Positions 39,097 to 47,594 of a DNA stretch of 64,000 nt are shown one piece after another. The DNA is from an uncultured Alphaproteobacteria bacterium (GTDB taxonomy: Bacteria; Pseudomonadota; Alphaproteobacteria; Puniceispirillales; Marisalimonadaceae): contig CAKZQZ010000055.1 of NCBI GenBank assembly GCA_937142855.1, positions 22,446-86,445 on the forward strand, given 5' to 3'. Position 1 is the first letter of the stretch. Every line of letters starts with the position of its first letter. The notes beneath the pieces were generated by a model that ran no database searches, had not been told where the DNA came from, and worked only from the letters and a program-made list of their open reading frames with translations. Position numbers and translations under genes: made by a program.

Positions 39097-40002
39097 TTAC
39101 CAACTTACATTTGGAGGCAAACTCATTAGAACTGCTTCAGTATTTCCACCGGTTTTCAACCCAAATATTGTACCTCTATCATATAAAAGATTAAACTCAA
39201 CGTACCTTCCTCTTTTTATTAACTGAGCTTGTCTGTCTTGAGCATTAAAATTAGTTTCAAAACGGTTTTTTATAATTTGAGAATATGATGACAAAAAGGC
39301 TTTGCCGACATCCTTAATAAAAGCAAAATCTTCATCCCAATTATCATTATACAAATAGTCAAAAAAAATGCCACCAACACCCCTCGCTTCATCTCTGTGA
39401 GGCAAATAAAAATATTCATCACACCATTTTTTAAACTGAGGGTAATATGATTGATGATATTTATCACAAGCATCTTTAAAGCTCTTGTGGAATAATTCTT
39501 TTGATTCTGTATCTTCAAAAATAGGTGTGAGATCTCCACCACCACCAAACCACATTTTTTGATTTTTTCCTTCACCAGTTATAAGAAACCGTGTGTTCAT
39601 ATGAGCAGCAGGAACGTATGGATTAAACATATGAGATACAACAGAGATGCCTGAAGCCCAAAACTTCCCATCTTCTTCAGCGCCTGGTATTTGCCCTCTA
39701 AACTCTTCTGAAAACTCCCCATAAACTGTAGAAATATTGACACCTACTTTCTCAAAAACATTACCCTTCATGATAGAAATAACACCACCACCACCACCCT
39801 CTCTTTCCCATTCTTTTCTTGAAAAGGATATGTTATTATCTTTTGTGGGTGTATTTTCAATTATTTCAAATGATTTACATATTTCATCTCTAAGATGAAC
39901 AAACCATCTTGTTGCCTCTTTTTTTTTAGAATTTATTTTTTCTGATGTATTGATAGATTTTTGTTTCTTCAATTTCTTGAGCATTTCTAATTTAACATTC
40001 AT
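39097..40002 (-). CDS. hemF: Oxygen-dependent coproporphyrinogen III oxidase
   Basis: The 301-residue protein has HemF signatures: REGGGGGVISIMKG (about 90), a substrate-site segment GISVVSHMFNPYVPAAHMNT, WFGGGGDLTP and FDYLY after HRDEARGVGG, and the C-terminal RGRYVEFNLLYDRGTIFGL. It oxidatively decarboxylates coproporphyrinogen III to protoporphyrinogen IX, feeding haem synthesis for the neighbouring bc1 complex. It follows the cca-like gene by 2 bases. Confidence 0.96.
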   Translation of the reverse strand: MNVKLEMLKKLKKQKSINTSEKINSKKKEATRWFVHLRDEICKSFEIIENTPTKDNNISFSRKEWEREGGGGGVISIMKGNVFEKVGVNISTVYGEFSEEFRGQIPGAEEDGKFWASGISVVSHMFNPYVPAAHMNTRFLITGEGKNQKMWFGGGGDLTPIFEDTESKELFHKSFKDACDKYHQSYYPQFKKWCDEYFYLPHRDEARGVGGIFFDYLYNDNWDEDFAFIKDVGKAFLSSYSQIIKNRFETNFNAQDRQAQLIKRGRYVEFNLLYDRGTIFGLKTGGNTEAVLMSLPPNVSW

Positions 40003-40004
40003 AT

Positions 40005-41348
40005 CTAGTTATTTCTTCCAAGTAAGTTACTGGCAAAATTTAAAAGAGCCTGTTTTGAAAATTTGAAATTATGTTTAACCCAGAATTCTTCTGATTTATA
40101 CAATAAATCATTTTGCTCTGAAATCCCAAGATTAGGTTCCATAAATTTTATTTCTTCTCTTTTTAATGGAAATGAAGGCCATGCTAAATCAACAAAATTT
40201 AATTTATCAAGGATTTCAATAGGCAAAATGTGAAACAAAGCTAATTTATACCAATTGAAAGGTATTCTATCATTTTTAAAAAGAGATTTATTTCTAAAGT
40301 TTAAGTTAACCCTACAATCCCAAATTAATTGTAAGACTTTAATTTCTTTTTCCTTAGAAGATATTTTTTTTAAATACTTTTGGTCTATTAAAATATCATG
40401 GTTATGAATTTGTTTTATAAAATTTAAATACTTTATTTTCTGTTTACTTAATTCAAATCTATTAGCAATAATTTCAATTTTCTGGATATTATATAAATGA
40501 GGTATTAACACACAAATTAAATCAAGCTTTTCATCTTGAATTATATCTATTACCAATGACTTAATATGCTTAATTTGACAAAAGCTATTAATTTTAAAGC
40601 CAGGGTGGATTTTTATTTCAGGAGTATTTTTAATATCAACAAATATATATTTATCTAGTTCTAAATCCTTCATTTTCGATAAAGAAAGATCAAAATTTTT
40701 CTCTAAAAGAATCTTTAAAAACTCATCTTTAACTCGTTTATTAGATAATATTTTTATATTATTAACTAGTTTAATAACTTCATTATATGATCTTTGTAGA
40801 TTATTAAATTTAGAGAATGTTCCAAAAAAACGACAATACCTAAAAATTCTTAGATAATCTTCTTTAAGCCTTTCTATAGGACTCCCAATAAATTTTAGGT
40901 TTTTATCAATAATATCCTGATAACCATTATAGGGATCTATTAAATTTCCTTCATAATCTAAATATAAAGCGTTAATTGTAAAATCTCTTCTTTTTGCATC
41001 AATATAAACTGAATCTACAAAATTAACATCCGCTGATCTTCCATAAGTTTTTAAGTCATTCCTTAAACTCGTTATTTGAAATTCATCATTATCGAGGAAA
41101 ACTGAAATTGTGTGGTATTTTATGTTTTTCTGATTAACTCTAATTTTATTTTTATTAATTTTTTCTATAAATGAGTTAATTTCAGTATTGATCACAAAAT
41201 CTATGTCACTGATTGGCTGTTTTAATAAATAATCTCTAATTGCTCCTCCAACAATCCATATTTTTACATCAAGACTACTTGCAATGTTAAAAATTTTTTT
41301 AACATTTTTCTTTTGAAGAAAAAAATTGATTATTTCTTGATGTATAAT
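40005..41348 (-). CDS. CCA tRNA nucleotidyltransferase / poly(A) polymerase family protein, putative AUU start
   Basis: Class II nucleotidyltransferase. The catalytic motif IWIVGGAIRDYLL...SDIDFVI, with the metal-binding Asp-x-Asp, lies upstream of the first GTG (41195) and of any ATG, so the gene must begin earlier. The frame is open to a TAA at 41369-41367, the stop of the upstream gene, and holds no ATG, GTG or TTG. An ATT at 41348 has GAAGG 7 bases before it and gives a normal N-terminus (447 residues). Later segments RRDFTINALYLDYEGNLIDP and RIFRYCRFFGTF are typical. It adds CCA to tRNA or tails RNA with A. The gene order NUDIX-DUF6111-cca is common in alphaproteobacteria. Confidence 0.85.
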   Translation of the reverse strand: MIHQEIINFFLQKKNVKKIFNIASSLDVKIWIVGGAIRDYLLKQPISDIDFVINTEINSFIEKINKNKIRVNQKNIKYHTISVFLDNDEFQITSLRNDLKTYGRSADVNFVDSVYIDAKRRDFTINALYLDYEGNLIDPYNGYQDIIDKNLKFIGSPIERLKEDYLRIFRYCRFFGTFSKFNNLQRSYNEVIKLVNNIKILSNKRVKDEFLKILLEKNFDLSLSKMKDLELDKYIFVDIKNTPEIKIHPGFKINSFCQIKHIKSLVIDIIQDEKLDLICVLIPHLYNIQKIEIIANRFELSKQKIKYLNFIKQIHNHDILIDQKYLKKISSKEKEIKVLQLIWDCRVNLNFRNKSLFKNDRIPFNWYKLALFHILPIEILDKLNFVDLAWPSFPLKREEIKFMEPNLGISEQNDLLYKSEEFWVKHNFKFSKQALLNFASNLLGRNN

Positions 41349-41366
41349 AAAAGAGCCTTCTTCATT

Positions 41367-41621
41367 TTATTTTGAAAAATTGCCGTCTCTAACCTTGCCA
41401 TCTATAATTGATGGGGGGGTATACGAATAACTTGGATCAAAGGCATTTGATTCAAGGTACAAAAAACCAAAGAGAATAAATATACAAAAGCCTATTACGC
41501 TTGTTAACGATGCAAAAAATACTGAATTATTTACAGTCATTTTTCTTAAAATATATTTTGTTAAGAAAAAGAGAACAATAGAAAATATTATAGCTAAACA
41601 TATAATTAGATATCGTCGCAT
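41367..41621 (-). CDS. DUF6111 family small membrane protein
   Basis: The 84-residue protein has two hydrophobic helices (about 4-24 and 33-54) and a C-terminal tail SYTPPSIIDGKVRDGNF, which matches the Y-x-P-P...dGkvv/G ending of the DUF6111 family. Function unknown. Its start overlaps the end of the NUDIX gene by 16 bases and its stop is 18 bases before the putative cca start, as in other alphaproteobacteria. Confidence 0.75.
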   Translation of the reverse strand: MRRYLIICLAIIFSIVLFFLTKYILRKMTVNNSVFFASLTSVIGFCIFILFGFLYLESNAFDPSYSYTPPSIIDGKVRDGNFSK

Positions 41622-42229
41622 GGTGGAAACTCCCTTAAGCCTAATCCTGCTGATATTGTTACTAAAACTCTAGCTGTCAATCCCCATATATTTTCGGTAC
41701 CATATTTTATTTTCCAGGTCATAAACATACTGGAACCTACTGGAGGTTTATCTCTAATTTGATATTTAGGAGATAATAATAAGTTAGATTTAGCAAAAAA
41801 AAATTTTTCTACCTCATCACTATTTGGTTTTATCAATTTTTCTGGTTCAAATTGTGTTTTCATTATTCCCAAGTAAGGTGTTACGACATAACCTGTGCCA
41901 GTATAAAATTTTGGAAAATGACCGATTATTTCATATTTTGTTCTAGAAATATTAACTTCTTCTTCTGTCTCTCTTTGGGCTGTCTCTTCTAAATTTTTAT
42001 CAATGTTTTCTCTTCTACCACCAGGGAAAGCTATCTGCCCTGCATGCTTTCTAAGATTATCTTTTCTTTTTATTATAAGTATTGAACTATCATTTTTTTT
42101 TTCATTATTTGTAAATAGTACCATAACGCTTGCTTCAGAATAAAAACCATTAGATCGATCCTTATCACCAGCATTTTTGACATTATTAATACAATTCATA
42201 AGATCTTTTTTTGTTATAGAATTGATCAA
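41606..42229 (-). CDS. NUDIX hydrolase, CoA pyrophosphatase (NudL) type
   Basis: The 207-residue protein has the NUDIX box with GGRRENIDKNLEETAQ followed by RETEEEV (about residues 70-92) and the upstream KHAGQIAFPGG typical of NudL-type CoA/short-chain acyl-CoA diphosphatases. It hydrolyses a nucleoside diphosphate linked to another group; CoA is the likely substrate. The start is uncertain: a TTG at 42229 or an ATG 10 codons later (42199). Confidence 0.88.
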   Translation of the reverse strand: MINSITKKDLMNCINNVKNAGDKDRSNGFYSEASVMVLFTNNEKKNDSSILIIKRKDNLRKHAGQIAFPGGRRENIDKNLEETAQRETEEEVNISRTKYEIIGHFPKFYTGTGYVVTPYLGIMKTQFEPEKLIKPNSDEVEKFFFAKSNLLLSPKYQIRDKPPVGSSMFMTWKIKYGTENIWGLTARVLVTISAGLGLREFPPCDDI

Positions 42230-42305
42230 TGGTTTACTCGAATTAATTATTTTTAAATTATAAATAATGTACTATCATAGTTATATTAATTATAAAGAAA
42301 ACTCT

Positions 42306-43220
42306 ATGTATATATACCTACCAATAGCTGAACAACCCATTCACTCATTAGTAATTTTAGGAGTTGGAACTTTCTTAGGACTAATAATGGGTTTAGTAGG
42401 TGTCGGAGGTGGTTTTTTATTAACACCAATTTTAATGTTCTTAGGAATACCACCTCCTGTAGCCGTTGCTTCTGTTGCCAATCAACTCGTTGCACCATCA
42501 GTTTCAGGTGTTTTATCTCATTGGAAAAGAAGTAATGTAGATTTTAAAATGGGTAGTGTCCTCTTAGTAGGAGGAGTTATAGGATCTTCTATTGGAGTAG
42601 TTATATTTAATTTTTTAGGTAAAATTGGTCAATTAGATTTTGTCATTAAATCATCTTATGTAATTTTTCTGAGTCTAATAGGTAGCTTAATGCTTTTAGA
42701 GTCCTTAAGGTTAATATTAAGAAAGCGAAAAGGAAAAGTTTCCCGAGGTAAATTACACCAACATAATTGGTTACATGGACTTCCATTCAAAACAAGATTT
42801 AGAAAATCAAAATTATACATATCAATCTTACTTCCAATATTAATTGGAATACTAGTTGGAATACTTGCTGCAATTATGGGTGTAGGAGGTGGATTTATTA
42901 TTGTTCCTGCAATGATTTATCTTTTGGGTATGCCAACATCATTAGTTGTTGGAACTTCTTTATTTCAAATTATTTTTGTTGCCGCTAATACGACAATACT
43001 TCAAGCTTCACAAAACCAAACAGTAGATATTGTACTAGCGACAATACTTTTATTAGGTTCTGTCTTAGGTGTTCAAATTGGTGCAAAATTTACTAATGTT
43101 CTAAAAGGTGAGTATTTAAGATTAATTCTGTCTACAATTATCATTTTAGTAAGTCTTAAACTTTTATCAGATCTCATAACCGCGCCATCCGATCTTTTTT
43201 CTATTACAATAAACAGATAG
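42306..43220 (+). CDS. TauE/SafE family sulfite/organosulfonate exporter
   Basis: The 304-residue polytopic membrane protein contains two copies of the family half-repeat, MGLVGVGGGFLLTP (about 25-38) and AIMGVGGGFIIVPA (about 200-213), in two halves with about eight helices. Members export sulfite, sulfoacetate or related anions. The ATG at 42306 gives MYIYLPIAEQ, the standard start in alphaproteobacteria; an ATG 13 codons upstream is less likely. TIGR02186 and a universal stress protein gene follow. Confidence 0.9.
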   Translation: MYIYLPIAEQPIHSLVILGVGTFLGLIMGLVGVGGGFLLTPILMFLGIPPPVAVASVANQLVAPSVSGVLSHWKRSNVDFKMGSVLLVGGVIGSSIGVVIFNFLGKIGQLDFVIKSSYVIFLSLIGSLMLLESLRLILRKRKGKVSRGKLHQHNWLHGLPFKTRFRKSKLYISILLPILIGILVGILAAIMGVGGGFIIVPAMIYLLGMPTSLVVGTSLFQIIFVAANTTILQASQNQTVDIVLATILLLGSVLGVQIGAKFTNVLKGEYLRLILSTIIILVSLKLLSDLITAPSDLFSITINR

Positions 43221-43229
43221 GTTATTGTG

Positions 43230-43982
43230 ATGAAAAATTTAAAATTTTATTTCCTGGCAATTATTTTTTCGATATCAATACCATTTGAAGGTAAAACTCT
43301 AAATGAGATTGTTGCGGACCTTTCACAGGGTAATGTTAAAATTTCTACCAATTTTTTAGGGGCCAAAATACTTTTATTTGGAGCTTATGACGGCAAACAA
43401 GGGGATGATATTATAATAGTTGTTACTGGTCCTAAAGGTTTAGTCACAATCCAAAAAAAAGAAAAAATATTTGGTATGTGGGTTAATACTAAGAAAGTAA
43501 ACTATATCAACACCCCAAAGTATTTAAGCATTTCATCAAATAGACCTATAGATGAAATTTTAGAAAAAAGAACACAAAAATTATCACAAATTGGTCTAAA
43601 CAACCTAAATATAAGAGTCCAACCCGGAACTAAAATTGATGATAATGTAGGTTGGAGAGAAGCATTAACAAGAAATATGATAAAATCTAACTTATGGAGT
43701 ATTAATGAAAACTCTGTATCTTTGAACAAAAACGCCCTATTTAGATCATATTTAAATCTACCATCAAACGTCGTTGTAGGAGAATTTGAGGTAAAAATAT
43801 TACATTACAGAAATGGTAGTCTTCTTTCCAAAGAGAAGAATACTATTAACGTTTCAAAATCTGGTTTTAGTGCAGAGATTTATAATATAGCAGAAAATTA
43901 TTCTACTTTGTATGGAATCTTTGCCGTTTTATTAGCAGTATTAATTGGTTGGGGCACAAACTTAGTTTTTAGAAAATTTTAA
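43230..43982 (+). CDS. TIGR02186 family membrane-anchored protein
   Basis: A 250-residue protein with an N-terminal signal (about 1-20), a periplasmic beta-rich domain and a C-terminal membrane helix followed by FRKF. It matches TIGR02186, a conserved alphaproteobacterial family of unknown function found next to TauE/SafE genes (here 9 bases away) and thought to be part of the same export system. GTG at 43227 is directly before the ATG. NISTNFLGAKILLFGAYDG and VVGEFEVKI are visible family landmarks. Confidence 0.85.
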   Translation: MKNLKFYFLAIIFSISIPFEGKTLNEIVADLSQGNVKISTNFLGAKILLFGAYDGKQGDDIIIVVTGPKGLVTIQKKEKIFGMWVNTKKVNYINTPKYLSISSNRPIDEILEKRTQKLSQIGLNNLNIRVQPGTKIDDNVGWREALTRNMIKSNLWSINENSVSLNKNALFRSYLNLPSNVVVGEFEVKILHYRNGSLLSKEKNTINVSKSGFSAEIYNIAENYSTLYGIFAVLLAVLIGWGTNLVFRKF

Positions 43983-43992
43983 GAGTGGATTT

Positions 43993-44499
43993 ATGGTTAA
44001 AAAACACAGTGTTAATAATAAGAAGAAACTAAAAAAAAGTAATAGATTATTTTTAGTTGTTGCTGATGATTCTAAAGAATTGCATCAAGCAATATATTAT
44101 GCAGCTAGAAGAGCTGCAACAGCCGGCGGAGAAATTGCTCTATTTAGATGCGTTGAGCCTATAGAAGGCCAATTGTGGGGTGGTGTTAGTGAAATTATGG
44201 AAGCAGAAACTGAGCAAGCAAGTAAAAAATTACTTCTGGAACTTAGTCAATATTGTGAAAAATTAGGAGCTCCCAAACCTAAAACATTTGTTAGAAAAGG
44301 TGTTGTTCATGAAGAATTATTCAATTTAATAAATACAGAGGAATCTATTAGAGTATTAGTTTTAGGAGTATCAATTGAACATGGGAACCCTGGCCCACTT
44401 ATAAACTATATTATAAATAAAGGTAGTAATCTATGTAGGGTTCCAATTACTATAGTTCCAGGCAATTTGTCAGATGAACAAATCGACGCTTTAATTTAA
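43993..44499 (+). CDS. Universal stress protein (UspA family)
   Basis: The 168-residue protein has a UspA-like fold: DDSKELHQAIYYAARRAATAGG at the N-terminal helix and a late VLVLGVSIEHGNPGP loop at the ATP-binding position, although the canonical G-x2-G-x9-G(S/T) motif is not clean. It belongs to the alphaproteobacterial group found after TauE/TIGR02186. Function unknown beyond family membership. Confidence 0.8.
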   Translation: MVKKHSVNNKKKLKKSNRLFLVVADDSKELHQAIYYAARRAATAGGEIALFRCVEPIEGQLWGGVSEIMEAETEQASKKLLLELSQYCEKLGAPKPKTFVRKGVVHEELFNLINTEESIRVLVLGVSIEHGNPGPLINYIINKGSNLCRVPITIVPGNLSDEQIDALI

Positions 44500-44507
44500 A
44501 AAACTTG

Positions 44508-44535
44508 TTGATTTTAATCATTCAAACTTTATACG
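44508..44535 (+). promoter_or_regulatory. Possible promoter of the cyclophilin gene
   Basis: TTGATT (44508-44513), 16 bases, TATACG (44530-44535). The -35 box and spacing are the same as at the operon promoter near 63189, but the -10 is only four of six. Confidence 0.3.
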
Positions 44536-44559
44536 TAGATATAAATAAGAGAGAGTGTA

Positions 44560-45090
44560 ATGTTTAAGAATTTTATAATTATTGTTTTAGGGGTAATGTG
44601 TGTAACTATGGTCAAACCAGTAAAAAAAGCTTCAGCAAATAATAGTAAATTTATTACTATTGAAACTTCACAAGGAAATGTTGTTATTGAAACACTCCCT
44701 AAAATTGCTCCTAATCATGTTAAAAGAATTAAAGAACTAGTAAAAACTGGTTTTTATGATGGAATTATTTTTCATAGAGTTATTGAGGGTTTTATGGCTC
44801 AAACTGGTGATCCAGATGGAAATGGAACTGGGGGATCAGGCCAAAATCTTAAGGCTGAGTTTTCTGACTATGAATATAAATATGGTACAGTTGGAATGGC
44901 TAGATCTATGAACCCTGACAGTGGTGATAGTCAATTTTTTATATGCTTTGATGGCTGTAGCCATCTTACTGGACAATATACTGTCTGGGGCCAAGTAACT
45001 TCCGGCATGGAAGCTGTTGAAAAGCTTGCAATAGGAGAACCACCAAGAAACCCAGATAAAATGATCTCTGTTAGATTAGGCAAGAAGTAA
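44560..45090 (+). CDS. Cyclophilin-type peptidyl-prolyl cis-trans isomerase, exported
   Basis: The 176-residue protein has a signal peptide (about 1-28, ending ASA) and a full cyclophilin domain: IIFHRVIEGFMAQTGDP with the catalytic Arg, GTVGMARSMNPDSGDSQFFI, and FDGCSHLTGQYTVWGQV. It speeds proline isomerisation in exported proteins, so it should act in the periplasm. Confidence 0.93.
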   Translation: MFKNFIIIVLGVMCVTMVKPVKKASANNSKFITIETSQGNVVIETLPKIAPNHVKRIKELVKTGFYDGIIFHRVIEGFMAQTGDPDGNGTGGSGQNLKAEFSDYEYKYGTVGMARSMNPDSGDSQFFICFDGCSHLTGQYTVWGQVTSGMEAVEKLAIGEPPRNPDKMISVRLGKK

Positions 45091-45093
45091 TTA

Positions 45094-46509
45094 TTATATT
45101 TCGACAACTCTTATAGAATTTGTTGAACCAGAAATACCAAACGGCATACCTGCGACTACTACTATACTGTTACCCTTTTCTGCTAAATTCTCTTTAATAA
45201 TTATTTCTTTAGCTTCTTGTATTGCTGCTTCATATCCTTGGACCTTACTTAAATATGGGTATGCTCCCCATAAAAGTGATAATTTTCTTTTAACACTGAT
45301 CTCAGGCGTCATCACTACTAACAACAAGTTAGGCCTCTCTCTTGCCATACGGTAGGCTGTATTTCCTGATGCAGTAAAAGCGACTACAGCCTTTGCATTC
45401 ACTGATTCTGCAAGGCTAACAGCTGAACGCGAAACTGCATTATAGACGAAGTTTTCTGACATAAGGTGCTGAGGACCATCGACTGGATGTTCTTGTATGT
45501 GTTTTTCAGCAGAAGATATAATTCTGTCCATTATATTAACTGTTTCAATGGGAAAGGAACCAACTGCAGTTTCTGCTGACAACATAACCGCATCTGCGCC
45601 GTCAAACACGGCCGTTGCAACGTCAGATGCTTCTGCCCTAGTTGGAGACGGTGATTCAATCATTGATTCTAACATTTGAGTTGCTACTATGACTGGCTTG
45701 CCAGCTTGTCTACATTTTATAATAATTTCTTTTTGAATTCCTGGAACTTTTTCAGGCGGTAATTCTACGCCAAGGTCACCCCTTGCTACCATTATACCGT
45801 CACAAGCACCAACTATCTCTGGTAATTCTTTTAATGCAGAAGGCTTTTCTATTTTTGCAATAATTAAAGCTTTATTTTTAATATGTTTTTTGACTTCTTG
45901 CACATCACTTAATTTTTGAACGAATGATAAAGCTATCCAATCAATTTCTTGGTGTAGAATAAACTTGAGGTCATCTAAGTCTTTTGCTGTTAAAGGATTT
46001 GTGTTTAAAACTACATCAGGTAAATTTATTCCCTTATTACTTTTAATTAAACCTCCTACAAGCACTTCTGTTTGTATTTTATCTCTGGAAACATCTTTAA
46101 CTTCAAACTGAAGTTTTCCATCATCCATCAATATTTTTGATCCTACGGATAAACTTTCAAAAATTTCTTCATGAGATAAGTAAACCCTATTAAAATCTCC
46201 AATTTTAGGCTCTTTATCAAAAATAAAATTATTACCTTTTATAACTTTAATATCTTTTTTTACCTCTCCAATTCTAAATTTTGGCCCTTGAAGATCAGCA
46301 AGTATAGCTACGTTGGCATTCAACTCTTTTTCAGCACCACGAATATAAGTAATTCTTTTTAAATGATCTCCATGATTACCATGACTAAAATTTAAACGAA
46401 AAACGTTGACCCCTGCCTTTATCAAAGATTTAGTGCTCTCATAATCATCAGTTGCCGTTCCAACCGTAGCAACTATTTTAGTTGATCTGAAAAAATTCAT
46501 ACTACTCAC
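45094..46509 (-). CDS. pyk: Pyruvate kinase
   Basis: The 471-residue protein has the pyruvate kinase landmarks: TKIVATVGTA and VFRLNFSHG near the start, IIAKIEKPSALKELPEI with the catalytic Lys, DGIMVARGDLGVELPPEKVP, and KPVIVATQMLESMIESP. It makes pyruvate and ATP from phosphoenolpyruvate. Single gene between convergent cyclophilin and a divergent small orphan gene. Confidence 0.97.
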   Translation of the reverse strand: MSSMNFFRSTKIVATVGTATDDYESTKSLIKAGVNVFRLNFSHGNHGDHLKRITYIRGAEKELNANVAILADLQGPKFRIGEVKKDIKVIKGNNFIFDKEPKIGDFNRVYLSHEEIFESLSVGSKILMDDGKLQFEVKDVSRDKIQTEVLVGGLIKSNKGINLPDVVLNTNPLTAKDLDDLKFILHQEIDWIALSFVQKLSDVQEVKKHIKNKALIIAKIEKPSALKELPEIVGACDGIMVARGDLGVELPPEKVPGIQKEIIIKCRQAGKPVIVATQMLESMIESPSPTRAEASDVATAVFDGADAVMLSAETAVGSFPIETVNIMDRIISSAEKHIQEHPVDGPQHLMSENFVYNAVSRSAVSLAESVNAKAVVAFTASGNTAYRMARERPNLLLVVMTPEISVKRKLSLLWGAYPYLSKVQGYEAAIQEAKEIIIKENLAEKGNSIVVVAGMPFGISGSTNSIRVVEI

Positions 46510-46636
46510 TTATTATCCCTTAATAAAATATGTTTAAGTTATACATTAAATATTAAAAAAAGATTAAAATTATTTTTTAAATATTTAAAGTCGGCAAGCT
46601 ATTTGCAAACTCTCTTTTGTAATAGGAGATTTATTA

Positions 46637-46843
46637 ATGGCACAGATTGTACCCTTTCCACTTGATAAAGTTAGAAAGTCTAAAAAAGATAATATTTTTG
46701 AAGAAAAACATATTCTTCATATGATCAAAAATATCAGACAAAATTATCCTCCTTCACTTTGGAACACTGTGTATCAACTTACAAAGCATGGTCATATAGA
46801 TGACCAGATCATAAACGAGATAGATAATAACCCTAAAAATTAG
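46637..46843 (+). CDS. Unknown 68-residue protein
   Basis: I do not recognise this small protein. It starts MAQIVPFPLDKVRKSKKDN, followed by a predicted helix and PPSLWNTVYQLTKHGHIDDQ. The ATG is preceded by a good Shine-Dalgarno (AGGAG, 8 bases upstream), which supports real translation. It lies alone between pyruvate kinase and a GST gene. The P-F-x-x-x-K-V start and the charged tail suggest a soluble cytoplasmic protein; no function can be given. Confidence 0.7.
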   Translation: MAQIVPFPLDKVRKSKKDNIFEEKHILHMIKNIRQNYPPSLWNTVYQLTKHGHIDDQIINEIDNNPKN

Positions 46844-46906
46844 ATATAATAAACTTACATCCAAATATTAATTTAATCTTTTTGTAAATAGATTTAAGAT
46901 TGGATT

Positions 46907-47584
46907 ATGAACAATAATACTAAATATCCAATTTTGTATAGCTTTAGAAGATGTCCATATGCAATAAGAACGCGTATGGTAATAAAATCAGCAAAGATCG
47001 TTGTAGAATTAAGAGAAATAAAATTAAAGGATAAACCCAAAGATTTTTTAGAAATTTCTCCTAAAGGTACTGTTCCTGTTCTTATAACTAATTCAGGACA
47101 AGTTTTAGAAGAGAGTTTGGATATTATTTATTGGGCATTACGAATTAATGACCCAAATAATTTATTATCAGAATACAATTTATCTAAAAAAAAATTTGAT
47201 GAGCTTTTGAAAAAACTTGAAGACGAATTTAAACCTAATTTGGATAGATATAAATATCCAAACCGTTATTCAGATATTGATAAAAATTCATATAGAGATA
47301 AAAATTTAAATTACCTTTTAAATTTAGACAATTTGTTAAAGGCCAGTAAATATTTAAATTGTAACCATGCAAGCTTAATAGACTATTTGATTTTTCCATT
47401 TATCAGACAATTTAGGAATGTTGATGAGAATTGGTTTGATTGCTTAAACTTTCATTTTTTAAAAAAATGGTTATATGATTTAATGCAAAGTGAAGATTTT
47501 GAATCAATAATGAAAAAATATAATATCTGGAACTCTAATGACATTCCTTTTTATACCAATTTTAGTGATATTGAATTAACTTAG
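46907..47584 (+). CDS. Glutathione S-transferase family protein
   Basis: The 225-residue protein has a thioredoxin-like N-terminal domain with YSFRRCPYAIRTRM (CPYA at the active-site position), KGTVPVLITNSGQVLEES (cis-Pro and Glu-Ser for glutathione binding) and an all-helical C-terminal domain. It may conjugate or reduce with glutathione; the Cys-type active site suggests a thiol transferase rather than a classic tyrosine/serine GST. Thiolase follows after 10 bases. Confidence 0.85.
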   Translation: MNNNTKYPILYSFRRCPYAIRTRMVIKSAKIVVELREIKLKDKPKDFLEISPKGTVPVLITNSGQVLEESLDIIYWALRINDPNNLLSEYNLSKKKFDELLKKLEDEFKPNLDRYKYPNRYSDIDKNSYRDKNLNYLLNLDNLLKASKYLNCNHASLIDYLIFPFIRQFRNVDENWFDCLNFHFLKKWLYDLMQSEDFESIMKKYNIWNSNDIPFYTNFSDIELT

Positions 47585-47594
47585 GAGAAATCTA

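Noticed and set aside
41363..41365. ATG just after the DUF6111 stop as a start for the cca-like gene
   Set aside because: Out of frame with the catalytic motif; ends after 11 codons. It would only work if a base were missing from the sequence.
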